From assembly GCA_028288395.1 (NCBI GenBank), contig JAQBNV010000594.1, positions 1 to 7,928 on the forward strand: a stretch of 7,928 nt of DNA, written 5' to 3'. The notes under the pieces were generated by a model. The model ran no database searches, had not been told where the DNA came from, and was given only the letters and a program-made list of their open reading frames with translations. A program made the position numbers and the translations under genes. Positions 1 to 6,581 of this stretch are shown one piece after another. Positions within the stretch are counted from its first letter, which is position 1, and the number at the start of each line of letters is the position of its first letter. Source of the DNA: Adhaeribacter sp. (GTDB lineage Bacteria; Bacteroidota; Bacteroidia; Cytophagales; Hymenobacteraceae).

Positions 1-68
1 CCGGCATAACCAATTTCCGGTAAAAGGAGGTGCCGGTTATAGCGTTTTAATTCTTCCTGTTGCAGCAT
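1..68 (-). CDS. ThiF/MoeB-type E1-like adenylyltransferase, N-terminus only (partial)
   Basis: Reading the minus strand from the ATG at 68-66 gives 22 full codons plus two bases before the window ends. The residues include RYNRHLLLPEIGYAG, which matches the start of the ThiF/MoeB/MoeZ family (typically 'RY.RH/Q.LLPEIG..GQ'). Family knowledge: these enzymes adenylate the C-terminal glycine of a ubiquitin-like sulfur carrier (MoaD or ThiS) with ATP, for molybdopterin or thiazole synthesis, in the cytoplasm. The ATP-binding Rossmann fold, zinc cysteines and any C-terminal rhodanese domain lie outside the window, so MoeB, ThiF and MoeZ cannot be told apart. The ATG is preceded by AAAAGAAG, a weak purine-rich ribosome site. 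The next gene on the same strand ends 141 bp upstream, so this gene probably has its own promoter. The family is fairly sure from a short stretch; the exact member is not. Confidence 0.78.
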   Translation of the reverse strand, partial: MLQQEELKRYNRHLLLPEIGYA

Positions 69-209
69 AGCTTCTTTTGTAACAAATTAAGTTAGTGAAA
101 TAAAATAATGCCCCAATATAAACGCGGTAAATTACGCTAATCCGGTAAAAGAACAGATAGGTAGCGGTGTTTTGTTTTCTGGCCCGCAGGTTCTTTTCTC
201 TTGCCTCAA

Positions 210-635
210 TTAAAGTTTCGCATTTTCTACCTGGCTGATGCCGTTCATTAGTTTTTCGAGTTTCGGGTGCGGTTGCCGGTCATCGAAATAACCACTGTTG
301 TAAGATTTTTGGCTGGTGCGAATGGTGAGGGAAGAATAGCGGGCGGCATCGCGTTCGCGGTGGTTCGTCGGGGCGGGCAAATTGGCTAAATCAGCTAGTT
401 TATGGCCCGAAATAGCTTTAAGGAGGTTAGCCCAATCGGTAGCACTGGTTTTCCGCCTGATTATTTTGTGCGGCTGGTTCAACTCTTTGATAAACGTGCT
501 GTCGGCCCGGATAAGGACGGTTTTCCGGTAACCTCTGGTGAAAGTTTCGTAGGAGAATGCTTCTACTTTTTCGGCCTGGCCGACGGCCCACCCAAAAACA
601 AAAAACAGGCAAAAGGTCGTTACTATTTTATTCAT
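210..635 (-). CDS. Small secreted protein of unknown function
   Basis: A complete 141-residue ORF from ATG (635-633) to TAA (212-210). Residues 1-20 form a typical Sec signal peptide: Lys at position 3, then a Phe/Leu/Val-rich core, ending near AVGQ. The mature part is about 120 residues, basic and polar, with no cysteine, no transmembrane segment and no motif I can assign. A 'YETFTRGYRKTVLIRADS' stretch at about 29-46 reads like a beta-strand-rich start, and the Lys/Arg-rich middle (55-62) is followed by a predicted helix 'DWANLLKAI' (67-75). No lipobox cysteine is present, so it is more likely periplasmic or secreted than a lipoprotein. It is flanked by long gaps on both sides and looks monocistronic. 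Coding is supported by the signal peptide and full-length frame; overlapping plus-strand frames lack such features. I do not recognise the family. Confidence 0.72.
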   Translation of the reverse strand: MNKIVTTFCLFFVFGWAVGQAEKVEAFSYETFTRGYRKTVLIRADSTFIKELNQPHKIIRRKTSATDWANLLKAISGHKLADLANLPAPTNHRERDAARYSSLTIRTSQKSYNSGYFDDRQPHPKLEKLMNGISQVENAKL

Positions 636-650
636 CCTTCATTCTAGTAA

Positions 651-663
651 AAACCGGCGGTTT
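651..663. repeat. Short perfect inverted repeat upstream of the secreted-protein gene
   Basis: AAACCG and CGGTTT flank a single central G, 16 bp upstream of the start codon of the 141-residue gene. The position in the likely 5' untranslated or promoter region would suit an operator or a small RNA hairpin. At 6 bp per arm it may be chance. Confidence 0.3.
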
Positions 664-741
664 ATACGCTATGTGTGTCCTTTGTACTGCCGTACTTTAA
701 TAAGAACGTTGGGTCGCAGGTTAAATTTTAAAGCCGCTAAT

Positions 742-758
742 CTGCCGGATGCCGGCAG
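742..758. repeat. 7-bp GC-rich hairpin in the gap after the fasciclin terminator
   Basis: CTGCCGG and CCGGCAG pair perfectly around a three-base loop, ATG. It lies between the fasciclin terminator (813-839) and the start of the 141-residue gene (635), about 105 bp upstream of that ATG. Neither side has a run of T, so it is not a standard intrinsic terminator. It could be a leader hairpin, an operator or a small interspersed repeat unit. The structure is certain; the role is not. Confidence 0.45.
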
Positions 759-812
759 TCGCCCCATAGTAGCATTTCTATTTTAAAACGAATTTCAGAT
801 ACGCACTGGTAT

Positions 813-839
813 AAAACAAAAAGCCTGCTAGTAGCAGGC
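813..839 (-). terminator. Rho-independent terminator of the fasciclin gene
   Basis: On the minus strand a 7-bp GC-rich stem (GCCTGCT/AGCAGGC, three-base loop) is followed directly by TTTTTGTTTT. It starts 29 bp past the stop codon of the fasciclin gene. On the plus strand the stem is followed by only CCTTT, so termination should be mainly in the minus direction. The T-rich arm shares a 13-base identity with the asd terminator. Confidence 0.85.
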
Positions 840-868
840 CCTTTAGAATAACAAATACAACTAAGTTA

Positions 869-1438
869 TTACATGGTAGGCAGTACTACGGCATCAATAA
901 CGTGGGTAACCCCGTTACTCGAAATGACATCCGCAATAGTCACATTAGCGCCATTTATCATTACCATATTACCTTTGCGGGTTACCGTTAAGGTAGCGCC
1001 GTTCACGGTTTTCAGTTTCTGACCATTTTTTAAATCTTTTGCCTGTAAGCTGACGGGCACCACGTGATACGTTAAAACCGAAGCTAGCTTTCCTTTATTT
1101 TCTGGTTTTAATAAGGTTTCGACAGTACCGGCTGGTAATTTTTCGAAGGCCGCATTGGTGGGTGCAAATACGGTAAAAGGACCAGTACCCATTAAGGTTT
1201 CGGCGAGGCCGGCCGCTTTAACCGCTGCTACCAGCGTGGTATGATCGCTGGAACCTACTGCATTTTCAACAATATTTTTAGTGGGCACCATCATGGCCCC
1301 TCCTACCATTACACCTTCTTTTTTCTCCATCCCGGTGGTTTTAGCCATTTTGGTTTTAGCCGCGGTTTGGGCAGAAGCATTAAAAGAACTAAAAGCGGTA
1401 ATTCCGGCTATGGCCAGCATTAAAATTGGTTTTTTCAT
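869..1438 (-). CDS. Secreted fasciclin (FAS1) domain protein
   Basis: A complete 189-residue protein from ATG to TAA. Residues 1-23 are a Sec signal peptide with likely cleavage after ASA (ASA|Q). Residues 24-52 are a Lys/Met/Thr-rich linker. A single FAS1 domain fills about 54-187. The H1 motif is GPFTVFAPTNAAF (86-98), the central YHVV is at 124-127, and the H2 region SSNGVTHVIDAVVLP is at 173-187. FAS1 domains are extracellular or periplasmic modules tied to adhesion or matrix binding; in single-domain bacterial forms the ligand is generally unknown, so no specific role can be given. No membrane anchor or sorting domain follows, so the product is probably soluble in the periplasm or outside the cell. 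The start is supported by the signal peptide; no clear Shine-Dalgarno precedes it. It has a dedicated terminator and a 244-bp gap upstream, so it is likely transcribed alone. Confidence 0.95.
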   Translation of the reverse strand: MKKPILMLAIAGITAFSSFNASAQTAAKTKMAKTTGMEKKEGVMVGGAMMVPTKNIVENAVGSSDHTTLVAAVKAAGLAETLMGTGPFTVFAPTNAAFEKLPAGTVETLLKPENKGKLASVLTYHVVPVSLQAKDLKNGQKLKTVNGATLTVTRKGNMVMINGANVTIADVISSNGVTHVIDAVVLPTM

Positions 1439-1682
1439 AATAATTGTGGTTGTGCTATTTCTTTAGTACGCCAGACCTACGAGGGATAATTGCTGCCTGG
1501 ATTGCGGTAAATCGTAAATAGATAAGGGACGATAATTGCCGGCCGGTCTATTGCAAAGGGCTATTGCCGAAAAGGAAACTTTGGAAAAGGAAATAATTAA
1601 ATAAAACAAAACACCAGGCAAGGCTCTAGCGAAAGCGGTAAAGCAAGGGAATAAATTTACGTAGGAGTAAAAGCAGCCTTAT

Positions 1683-2459
1683 CTATTTCAGGAAGGAATC
1701 GTAGGCGAATTTTAAAATAATAGCGCTTACGATAACCAGGAAGAAAATGCGCACAAAACCGCTGCCTTTGGCAATAGCCAGCCGGGCGCCCACCTGCGAA
1801 CCCAGAATATTACAAAAGGCCATGGGTATGCCAATGTGATATAATATTTGCCCGGTATAAGCAAAGTAGGCCAGCGCTGACAAATTAGTAGCCACATTAA
1901 CCAGTTTTGCCGAAGCCGAAGCTGCCAGAAAGCTAAACCCGAATATCCCTACAAACGCAAAAATGAGAAAACTACCGGTACCCGGACCAAAAAAGCCATC
2001 GTAAAAGCCAATACCAATGCCCAGCAGCACCGCAAACAATTTTTCCCGGCCCGGGGTTAGTTTAGGCGCGTGCAGCGCTCCCAGGTCTTTTTTCAGAAAA
2101 GTATAAATAGCTACGCTGACGAGCAAAACCAGTACCACTGGCCGCAACGCCTCGGCCGGAATATGGCTTACCGCCCGCGCCCCAATAAATGAAAAGATAA
2201 AAGCGGCGGCGGCAGCAGGTAAAATAGATCGCCAGTTAATTTTTACCGACCGGCCATATTGTAGCAACGCCGAAGCGGTACCCGCAATTCCCGCTACTTT
2301 ACCTGTTCCGAATAAGGTAGGAATAGGCACGTGGGGTAAAAACACCAGCATAGCAGGCGTCTGGATGAGCCCTCCTCCCCCCACAATAGAATCGATGAAT
2401 CCGGCCAGGAAAGCAAAAAAGCAGAGAAAAACGAGGTCGGAGCTGAAAGTAAAGTCCAA
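1683..2459 (-). CDS. TauE/SafE-family (YfcA-like) membrane permease
   Basis: A 258-residue hydrophobic protein of normal family length with about eight predicted membrane segments. The two internally related family motifs are present: GFIDSIVGGGG at 20-30 and GFYDGFFGPGTGSFL at 151-165, each opening one half of the inverted-repeat fold. It resembles E. coli YfcA (GFIDSIAGGGG), so TauE/SafE membership is firm. Family members are inner-membrane carriers proposed to export sulfite, sulfoacetate or related anions; the substrate here cannot be read from sequence, and no sulfur-metabolism gene is adjacent. The start is TTG at 2459-2457. The codon just before it in frame is TAA, and the first in-frame ATG is residue 37, past the first motif, so TTG is the only plausible start. 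AAGG lies three bases before it. A 185-bp gap separates it from the gene upstream; no hairpin terminator was seen after its TAG. Confidence 0.93.
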   Translation of the reverse strand: MDFTFSSDLVFLCFFAFLAGFIDSIVGGGGLIQTPAMLVFLPHVPIPTLFGTGKVAGIAGTASALLQYGRSVKINWRSILPAAAAAFIFSFIGARAVSHIPAEALRPVVLVLLVSVAIYTFLKKDLGALHAPKLTPGREKLFAVLLGIGIGFYDGFFGPGTGSFLIFAFVGIFGFSFLAASASAKLVNVATNLSALAYFAYTGQILYHIGIPMAFCNILGSQVGARLAIAKGSGFVRIFFLVIVSAIILKFAYDSFLK

Positions 2460-2644
2460 TTACCTTAATTAAAAATTGTCGGCAAAGATATTAGTTCTGG
2501 CCGCTAAAATAGCACCCGCCGAAGCAATTTTTAAATTCAATTTCTTAGGTAACAGGTTGTATTTTATTTAAAAATATTGGTGGCAGCTAGCTTCCGGGGC
2601 TATTCACCGGTTATTGCTAACCCAGTCATAGCTAAAGTAACTTC

Positions 2645-5236
2645 TCAGAATTTAGCGCCTACCACAACCGTTTCTTTATAAGCCTTTACGTTTCCCTGTA
2701 GGTTAAAAAGTTCTATATAAAGTATATAATAGCCTACGGGTACTTTGCGGCCGCGCTCGTCCAGGCCATCCCACCGGAAGAACCCGTTTTGGGCCAGTAA
2801 TTCGTTTTTAACCAGCCGCTTTATTTCCCGACCATTGGCATCGTAAATGGTAATATTCGTAACATAACCGGCCGCGCCGGTAAGGTAATTAATGGTGGTA
2901 AAATCTTTCTCTCCATCGTCATCGGGGGTAAATAATTTAGGCTCGATACTGAAAAACTGGCTGGCAGGTGTCCGCTCTATATACTGCGAATTTTTATAAC
3001 CCGGCGTCGCATACCCCACCGTACTGGCCGCCGAATGCCAGTTGGCGGCACTGCTATCGCCTTGCAACCGGATACGCTCCAGCGAAACGCCATTTACATC
3101 GGCAAGCAATTTAAAGTGCATTTCCTCTTCGTAAGAGAATTGGTCTATCAGTTTCCGGTTCTCCGAGAATAATCTTACCGTGCCCCGATCATCGGGAAAA
3201 GCCGGCAAGCGGCTCATTCTAAAAAGTGCCGACTGGTTGGCAGCGGGATAATGGGACTGGACAATATCCGGACGGGTGGTTAAAACCAGGTACTGATCCG
3301 GTGCTATTACCAACGACTCAGCCGAAATATTGCTTACCTCAGCCACCGAATCGGAACGGATATTTCCGAGTTGCCAGCCTTTCAGATCAATATATTTCCT
3401 GGATCGGTTTACAATTTCAACAAAGTCGACGCCGCCACTGCGCGGATTAAACAGCACTTCGTTCAGAACCACATCCCCGATAGCAGCGGGTTCGGGCAAC
3501 ACCACCGTTGCCTGGGCTTCGGGGTTTATTAAATTCCCGGCGCAATCGCGCACCTGGCGCACAGCAATTTGGTAAACCTGCCGGGGTTGCAGGCTGCCCG
3601 ATAATGTAAGCCGTACTTCCGAAAAAGCCGGGTCCAATAAAGTCACGGCGGTTACGGCCAGGCCCGGAGAAATGGTGTAGGCATTTGGATTGCGGGCCAT
3701 GAGGCTGTCGAGGCTTTCCGAAAAAGTTAACTTTATGGTATTTTCCGTTATCAAAGCCGCTTTTAGCAGCGTAGGCGGTTGCGTATCAGGGATGTTGTTA
3801 TAAACCGAGTTTTGTTTCCCGGGTGTTCCGCCCCTCGGATCGACGGAAGCAGTCCAGTTAGCGGCCGCAGCACAGGTGAGCAACGGGTTTATCAGTTCGA
3901 GGGTCCAGCCGCCGGCCGCTTTTCCGGCGTCCTGGTACCAGTCGGTGGTATAGTTAATTTTATCGATGCGTTTACCGCTATTATCGTATAGCTGCACTTC
4001 GTCGCCGGTATCGTTTAAAGTCGGGAAAGCGGAGAGTCCTACCACGTTCCCGTAAGCCCGGAAAGCCGCCGTGTCGGCAGCACGGCATAGGATTACGTAG
4101 CTCCCAGGTGTTAAAACAAAAGCCGGTAAAGTTCCGCTCCTGGAACTGGCATCGGCGTAATACCAACCTTGTAGGTTTATGGTTTTGGTACTAGCGTTGT
4201 AAAGTTCAATAAATTCGGCGGCCGGCAAACCTACGGTTGGATTAAAGTCTGCCATAACCTCATTAATCCGCACATCCCGGTAATTTACCACTACGGGTGG
4301 CGTGTAAGCAAAGGACCAGGTCAGCGAAGCCAGGATTTGATTCTGGTATAAATCGATTATGCCGGTTACGGTAAGGATCAGCAGCCCGGCCGGAATAGGT
4401 TGGGCAAAAGTGAGGTGTACCAGGGCCGGATTGCCGGCGTCCCGCACGGCCGCGACGGGCGCACCTATATGCTGCAGCTGGTAATTTCCTGGTGCCTGGG
4501 CTTCCGTTAATGCTACCGGTTCGTTAAATAAAACCGCCAGGGTTAGATTATTTATTGCCTGTTCATTTCTGATTTGCGGGGGCGAATGATCAGTTATGGT
4601 AAAATCATCAAAGAAGAACCGGTTACTATTGGCCGCCGAATATTTTACCAGCACACCCAGGTAAGCCGACCTTTGGTACGTTGCATCTTCCGCGCGGCCC
4701 TCTTCCCGGTAATGCTGGCCGGTTCCGGTTACGTCCAGCCACAAGGCCCAGCTGGATTGCTCATCCCGGGTTACTTTTATTTTTATTACCTTATCAACAG
4801 CGGCCTCTACCGTGCCATCACGGCCGTTTATTACATATACCGGGCTGACGCCGGCATCTTTCCGGAACAGGCTTACTTCGTCGGGGGTGCCACCCAGCCG
4901 CACAAAATACCCGCTGTTGCTACCTTTAGAATTAGCTGAGTCCGACATCAGGTAAATATCGGCGTAGTTATTTGCCGAGGTGGCGAGGTTTAGCCGGGCT
5001 TCAAACGTCCAGGTGGTGCCGGTTACGGCCTGGCAGGGCGTAGCCAGTTGTAGGGCAGTGCCCGTAATAGCTGGACCGTTGCTTTGCAGTTGCCCGGCGG
5101 CATTCACCTTAAAAAAGTCAGTATCGCCGACCCATTTGGGGTTCTGGGTAAAATCACCGTCCGAAAAATCCTCCTGTAACTGCCCGTAAGTGTAAAAATG
5201 ACCAAATAAGAACAGCAGGAGCAAAATCTTTCGCAT
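2645..5236 (-). CDS. Large secreted protein with two lamin-tail domains and gliding/FlgD-type C-terminus
   Basis: A complete 863-residue protein. Residues 1-19 are a signal peptide (RKILLLLFLFGHFYTYG|Q). About 22-215 looks like a concanavalin/LamG-type beta-sandwich (opening 'EDFSDGDF', closing 'FFFDDFTITD'). About 218-312 is an Ig-like domain of the Big_5/SbsA type. About 322-470 is a first lamin-tail domain (RINEVMADFNP, then AEFIELYNAS, then INLQGWYYAD). About 487-580 is a second Big_5-like domain (PPTLLKAALITENTIKLTFS). About 588-745 is a second lamin-tail domain (VVLNEVLFNPRSGG, VDFVEIVNRS, IDLKGWQLGN). About 764-863 carries 'LFTPDDDGEKDF' and a FlgD-like Ig module (TIYDANGREIKRL, RWDGLDERGRKVPVGYYILY). 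Bacteroidota proteins of this build are surface or secreted and often type IX secretion substrates; that route is inference. No nuclease or protease motif was seen, so the role is probably structural or adhesive. It is divergent from asd across 153 bp. Confidence 0.9.
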   Translation of the reverse strand: MRKILLLLFLFGHFYTYGQLQEDFSDGDFTQNPKWVGDTDFFKVNAAGQLQSNGPAITGTALQLATPCQAVTGTTWTFEARLNLATSANNYADIYLMSDSANSKGSNSGYFVRLGGTPDEVSLFRKDAGVSPVYVINGRDGTVEAAVDKVIKIKVTRDEQSSWALWLDVTGTGQHYREEGRAEDATYQRSAYLGVLVKYSAANSNRFFFDDFTITDHSPPQIRNEQAINNLTLAVLFNEPVALTEAQAPGNYQLQHIGAPVAAVRDAGNPALVHLTFAQPIPAGLLILTVTGIIDLYQNQILASLTWSFAYTPPVVVNYRDVRINEVMADFNPTVGLPAAEFIELYNASTKTINLQGWYYADASSRSGTLPAFVLTPGSYVILCRAADTAAFRAYGNVVGLSAFPTLNDTGDEVQLYDNSGKRIDKINYTTDWYQDAGKAAGGWTLELINPLLTCAAAANWTASVDPRGGTPGKQNSVYNNIPDTQPPTLLKAALITENTIKLTFSESLDSLMARNPNAYTISPGLAVTAVTLLDPAFSEVRLTLSGSLQPRQVYQIAVRQVRDCAGNLINPEAQATVVLPEPAAIGDVVLNEVLFNPRSGGVDFVEIVNRSRKYIDLKGWQLGNIRSDSVAEVSNISAESLVIAPDQYLVLTTRPDIVQSHYPAANQSALFRMSRLPAFPDDRGTVRLFSENRKLIDQFSYEEEMHFKLLADVNGVSLERIRLQGDSSAANWHSAASTVGYATPGYKNSQYIERTPASQFFSIEPKLFTPDDDGEKDFTTINYLTGAAGYVTNITIYDANGREIKRLVKNELLAQNGFFRWDGLDERGRKVPVGYYILYIELFNLQGNVKAYKETVVVGAKF

Positions 5237-5389
5237 ACATGGTTACATCTGTTGAAAAAGTCTTTAATTTGCGCCCCAAATGGCTAACCCCTAAAGTGGT
5301 ACGCGTTTACCTAATACGAAAAACAGGTAAGCCGTGGCGGACAAGGAAAGCTGGAAATATTTAATTATTAAAATTATCAATTAAAAAAA
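5237..5389. promoter_or_regulatory. Divergent intergenic region serving the lamin-tail protein gene and asd
   Basis: This 153-bp gap must hold the promoters of both divergent genes, unless either is read through from farther away, which the opposed orientation makes unlikely. The asd side (about 5358-5389) is almost pure A/T and has no Shine-Dalgarno before the ATG, as is common in Bacteroidota. I found no convincing full match to the Bacteroidota promoter pattern (TTTG ... TAnnTTTG) on either strand, so no exact promoter is called. On the minus strand the lamin-tail gene has an out-of-frame ATG four bases before its own start (ATGTATG). Confidence 0.5.
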
Positions 5390-6379
5390 ATGAAAGTAGC
5401 AGTAGTAGGTGCCACTGGCCTGGTGGGCGGTGAAATCTTAAAAGTATTGGCCGAAAGAAATTTTCCGGTAGATGAATTATTGTTGGTTGCTTCTGAGAGA
5501 TCAGTGGGTACTAAGAAGACTTTTAAGGGCCAGGAAATTACTGTTATTGGCGTAGATGAAGCCATTGCGGCCAAACCCGCGATTGCTATTTTTTCGGCTG
5601 GTGGCAGTACTTCCACGAAAGAAGCGCCTCGTTTTGCCGCTGCCGGCATTACGGTAATCGACAACTCCTCGGCCTGGCGCATGGACCCGACCAAAAAGTT
5701 GGTAGTGCCGGAAATAAACGCCAATGAATTAACCCCGGAAGATAAAATTATTGCCAACCCCAACTGTTCTACCATTCAGATGGTGCTGGCTTTGCATAAA
5801 CTCCACGATGCCTTTAAAATGAAGCGGATTGTGGTTTCGACGTACCAATCGGTAACCGGTACCGGCAAAAAAGCCGTGGACCAGCTCATGAACGAGCGTG
5901 CCGGCAAAGAAGGCGAAATGGCGTACCCGTATCGCATCGACCTGAACGTGCTGCCGCACATTGATGTGTTTACCGAAAACGGCTACACCAAAGAGGAAAT
6001 GAAAATGGTGAACGAAACGAAAAAAATCCTCAGCGACGATAACGTAAAAGTTACCGCTACTACTGTCCGGATTCCGGTAATGGGTGGCCACTCCGAGTCG
6101 GTTAACGTAGAGTTCGAAAAAGACTTTACCCTCGACGAAGTGTACCGCATACTGGCAGAAACCGAAGGCGTACTGGTAGTAGACGACGTAAAAAATCTAA
6201 AATACCCGATGCCCATGGATGCCCACCAGAAAGACGAAGTGCTGGTAGGCCGCGTCCGCTGGGACGAAACCCAACCCCGCACCATTAACATGTGGATTGT
6301 GGCCGATAACCTGCGCAAAGGCGCCGCGACCAATGCCGTACAAATTGCCGAGTATTTAATTAAGCATGACTTGGTGTAA
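5390..6379 (+). CDS. asd: Aspartate-semialdehyde dehydrogenase
   Basis: A complete 329-residue protein, normal for the bacterial family. It reduces L-aspartyl-4-phosphate with NADPH to L-aspartate-semialdehyde, the branch point to lysine/diaminopimelate, threonine and methionine, in the cytoplasm. The N-terminal NADP-binding loop is GATGLVG at 7-13. Catalytic Cys126 lies in NPNCST (123-128), Gln153 in YQSVTGTGKKA, and substrate-binding Arg227 and catalytic His234 in RIPVMGGHSESVNVEF (227-242). SAGGSTS at 69-75 is also typical. All expected active-site residues are present, so it should be active. The NPNCST motif and overall pattern separate it from the related ArgC reductase. The ATG follows an A/T-rich leader and starts the NADP-binding strand (MKVAVVGATG) directly, so no other start fits. 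It is monocistronic: divergent from its left neighbour and closed by a strong terminator 16 bp after the TAA. Confidence 0.98.
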   Translation: MKVAVVGATGLVGGEILKVLAERNFPVDELLLVASERSVGTKKTFKGQEITVIGVDEAIAAKPAIAIFSAGGSTSTKEAPRFAAAGITVIDNSSAWRMDPTKKLVVPEINANELTPEDKIIANPNCSTIQMVLALHKLHDAFKMKRIVVSTYQSVTGTGKKAVDQLMNERAGKEGEMAYPYRIDLNVLPHIDVFTENGYTKEEMKMVNETKKILSDDNVKVTATTVRIPVMGGHSESVNVEFEKDFTLDEVYRILAETEGVLVVDDVKNLKYPMPMDAHQKDEVLVGRVRWDETQPRTINMWIVADNLRKGAATNAVQIAEYLIKHDLV

Positions 6380-6394
6380 GGTATTAATCTTTTT

Positions 6395-6435
6395 AAAACA
6401 AAAAGCCACGGCAATTAGCTGTGGCTTTTTTGTTT
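6395..6435 (+). terminator. Strong bidirectional intrinsic terminator after asd
   Basis: GCCACGGC (6405-6412) pairs with GCTGTGGC (6418-6425) around the loop AATTA, with one G-U pair. The stem is flanked by AAACAAAAA on the left and TTTTTTGTTT on the right, which also pair, so both strands have a T-rich tail. It closes the asd transcript and insulates the A/T-rich block to the right. Confidence 0.93.
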
Positions 6436-6483
6436 AGGCTTCATTTCATAATAAAGCATTTATGTGATACTTATATCCTTATA

Positions 6484-6517
6484 TTGGGAAAACATATTTT
6501 AAATATAAATACACTTT
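6484..6517 (+). promoter_or_regulatory. Possible weak promoter for the McrB-like gene
   Basis: TTGGG at 6484-6488 and TACACTTT at 6510-6517 are 21 bp apart and loosely match the Bacteroidota primary sigma pattern (TTTG about 17-21 bp TAnnTTTG). They lie 65 bp upstream of the start codon. Both elements are imperfect and the area is so A/T-rich that chance matches are easy. Confidence 0.25.
6494..6506. repeat. 13-bp A/T palindrome upstream of the McrB-like gene
   Basis: ATATTT and AAATAT flank one central T as a perfect odd-length palindrome. It sits inside the possible promoter spacer at 6484-6517, where a repressor operator would be expected for a defence gene. The low complexity weakens the case. 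Confidence 0.3.
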
Positions 6518-6551
6518 AGGATTAATTAAAATCTAACAAACAAATAAATAA

Positions 6552-6569
6552 GGAATATAAGGAATATAA
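6552..6569 (+). repeat. Tandem 9-bp direct repeat just before the McrB-like gene
   Basis: GGAATATAA occurs twice in direct succession, ending 12 bp before the ATG. It follows an AAATAAATAAGG stretch. The purine-rich AAGG within it is too far from the ATG (about 19 bp) to be a normal ribosome site. The repeat itself is certain; a role as protein-binding site or slippage product is open. Confidence 0.6.
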
Positions 6570-6581
6570 CGACTAGAGATA

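Noticed and set aside
402..647. Plus-strand 81-residue open frame opposite the small secreted protein
   Set aside because: The minus-strand frame has a clear signal peptide and full-length frame; this one has neither features nor a ribosome site.
636..652. Four-codon frame ATG-AAG-GAT-GAA-TAA on the minus strand before the small secreted gene
   Set aside because: It is too short to be judged and such mini-frames occur by chance; no pairing or attenuator structure supports a leader peptide.
742..758. Hairpin considered as a terminator
   Set aside because: No T run follows on either strand, and a good terminator for the fasciclin gene already lies at 813-839.
1439..1682. Gap between the permease and the fasciclin gene checked for promoters, small genes or RNA
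   Set aside because: No convincing promoter match, small frame or RNA structure was found; only an 8-bp CCGGCCGG palindrome at 1539-1546, which is unremarkable.
4574..4939. Plus-strand 121-residue open frame inside the large lamin-tail protein gene
   Set aside because: It lies wholly antisense to a well-supported coding region, has no recognisable domain and its composition is that of a reverse-frame shadow.
5377..5775. Minus-strand 132-residue open frame over the start of asd
   Set aside because: It mirrors the NADP-binding and catalytic region of asd and shows no motif of its own.
5390..6379. asd considered as ArgC (N-acetyl-glutamyl-phosphate reductase)
   Set aside because: NPNCST, the GGHSESVNVEF stretch and the 329-residue pattern fit aspartate-semialdehyde dehydrogenase better.
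5983..6414. Minus-strand 143-residue open frame over the end of asd
   Set aside because: It is antisense to conserved asd codons, is very Ser/Thr-rich as shadows often are, and begins within the asd terminator.
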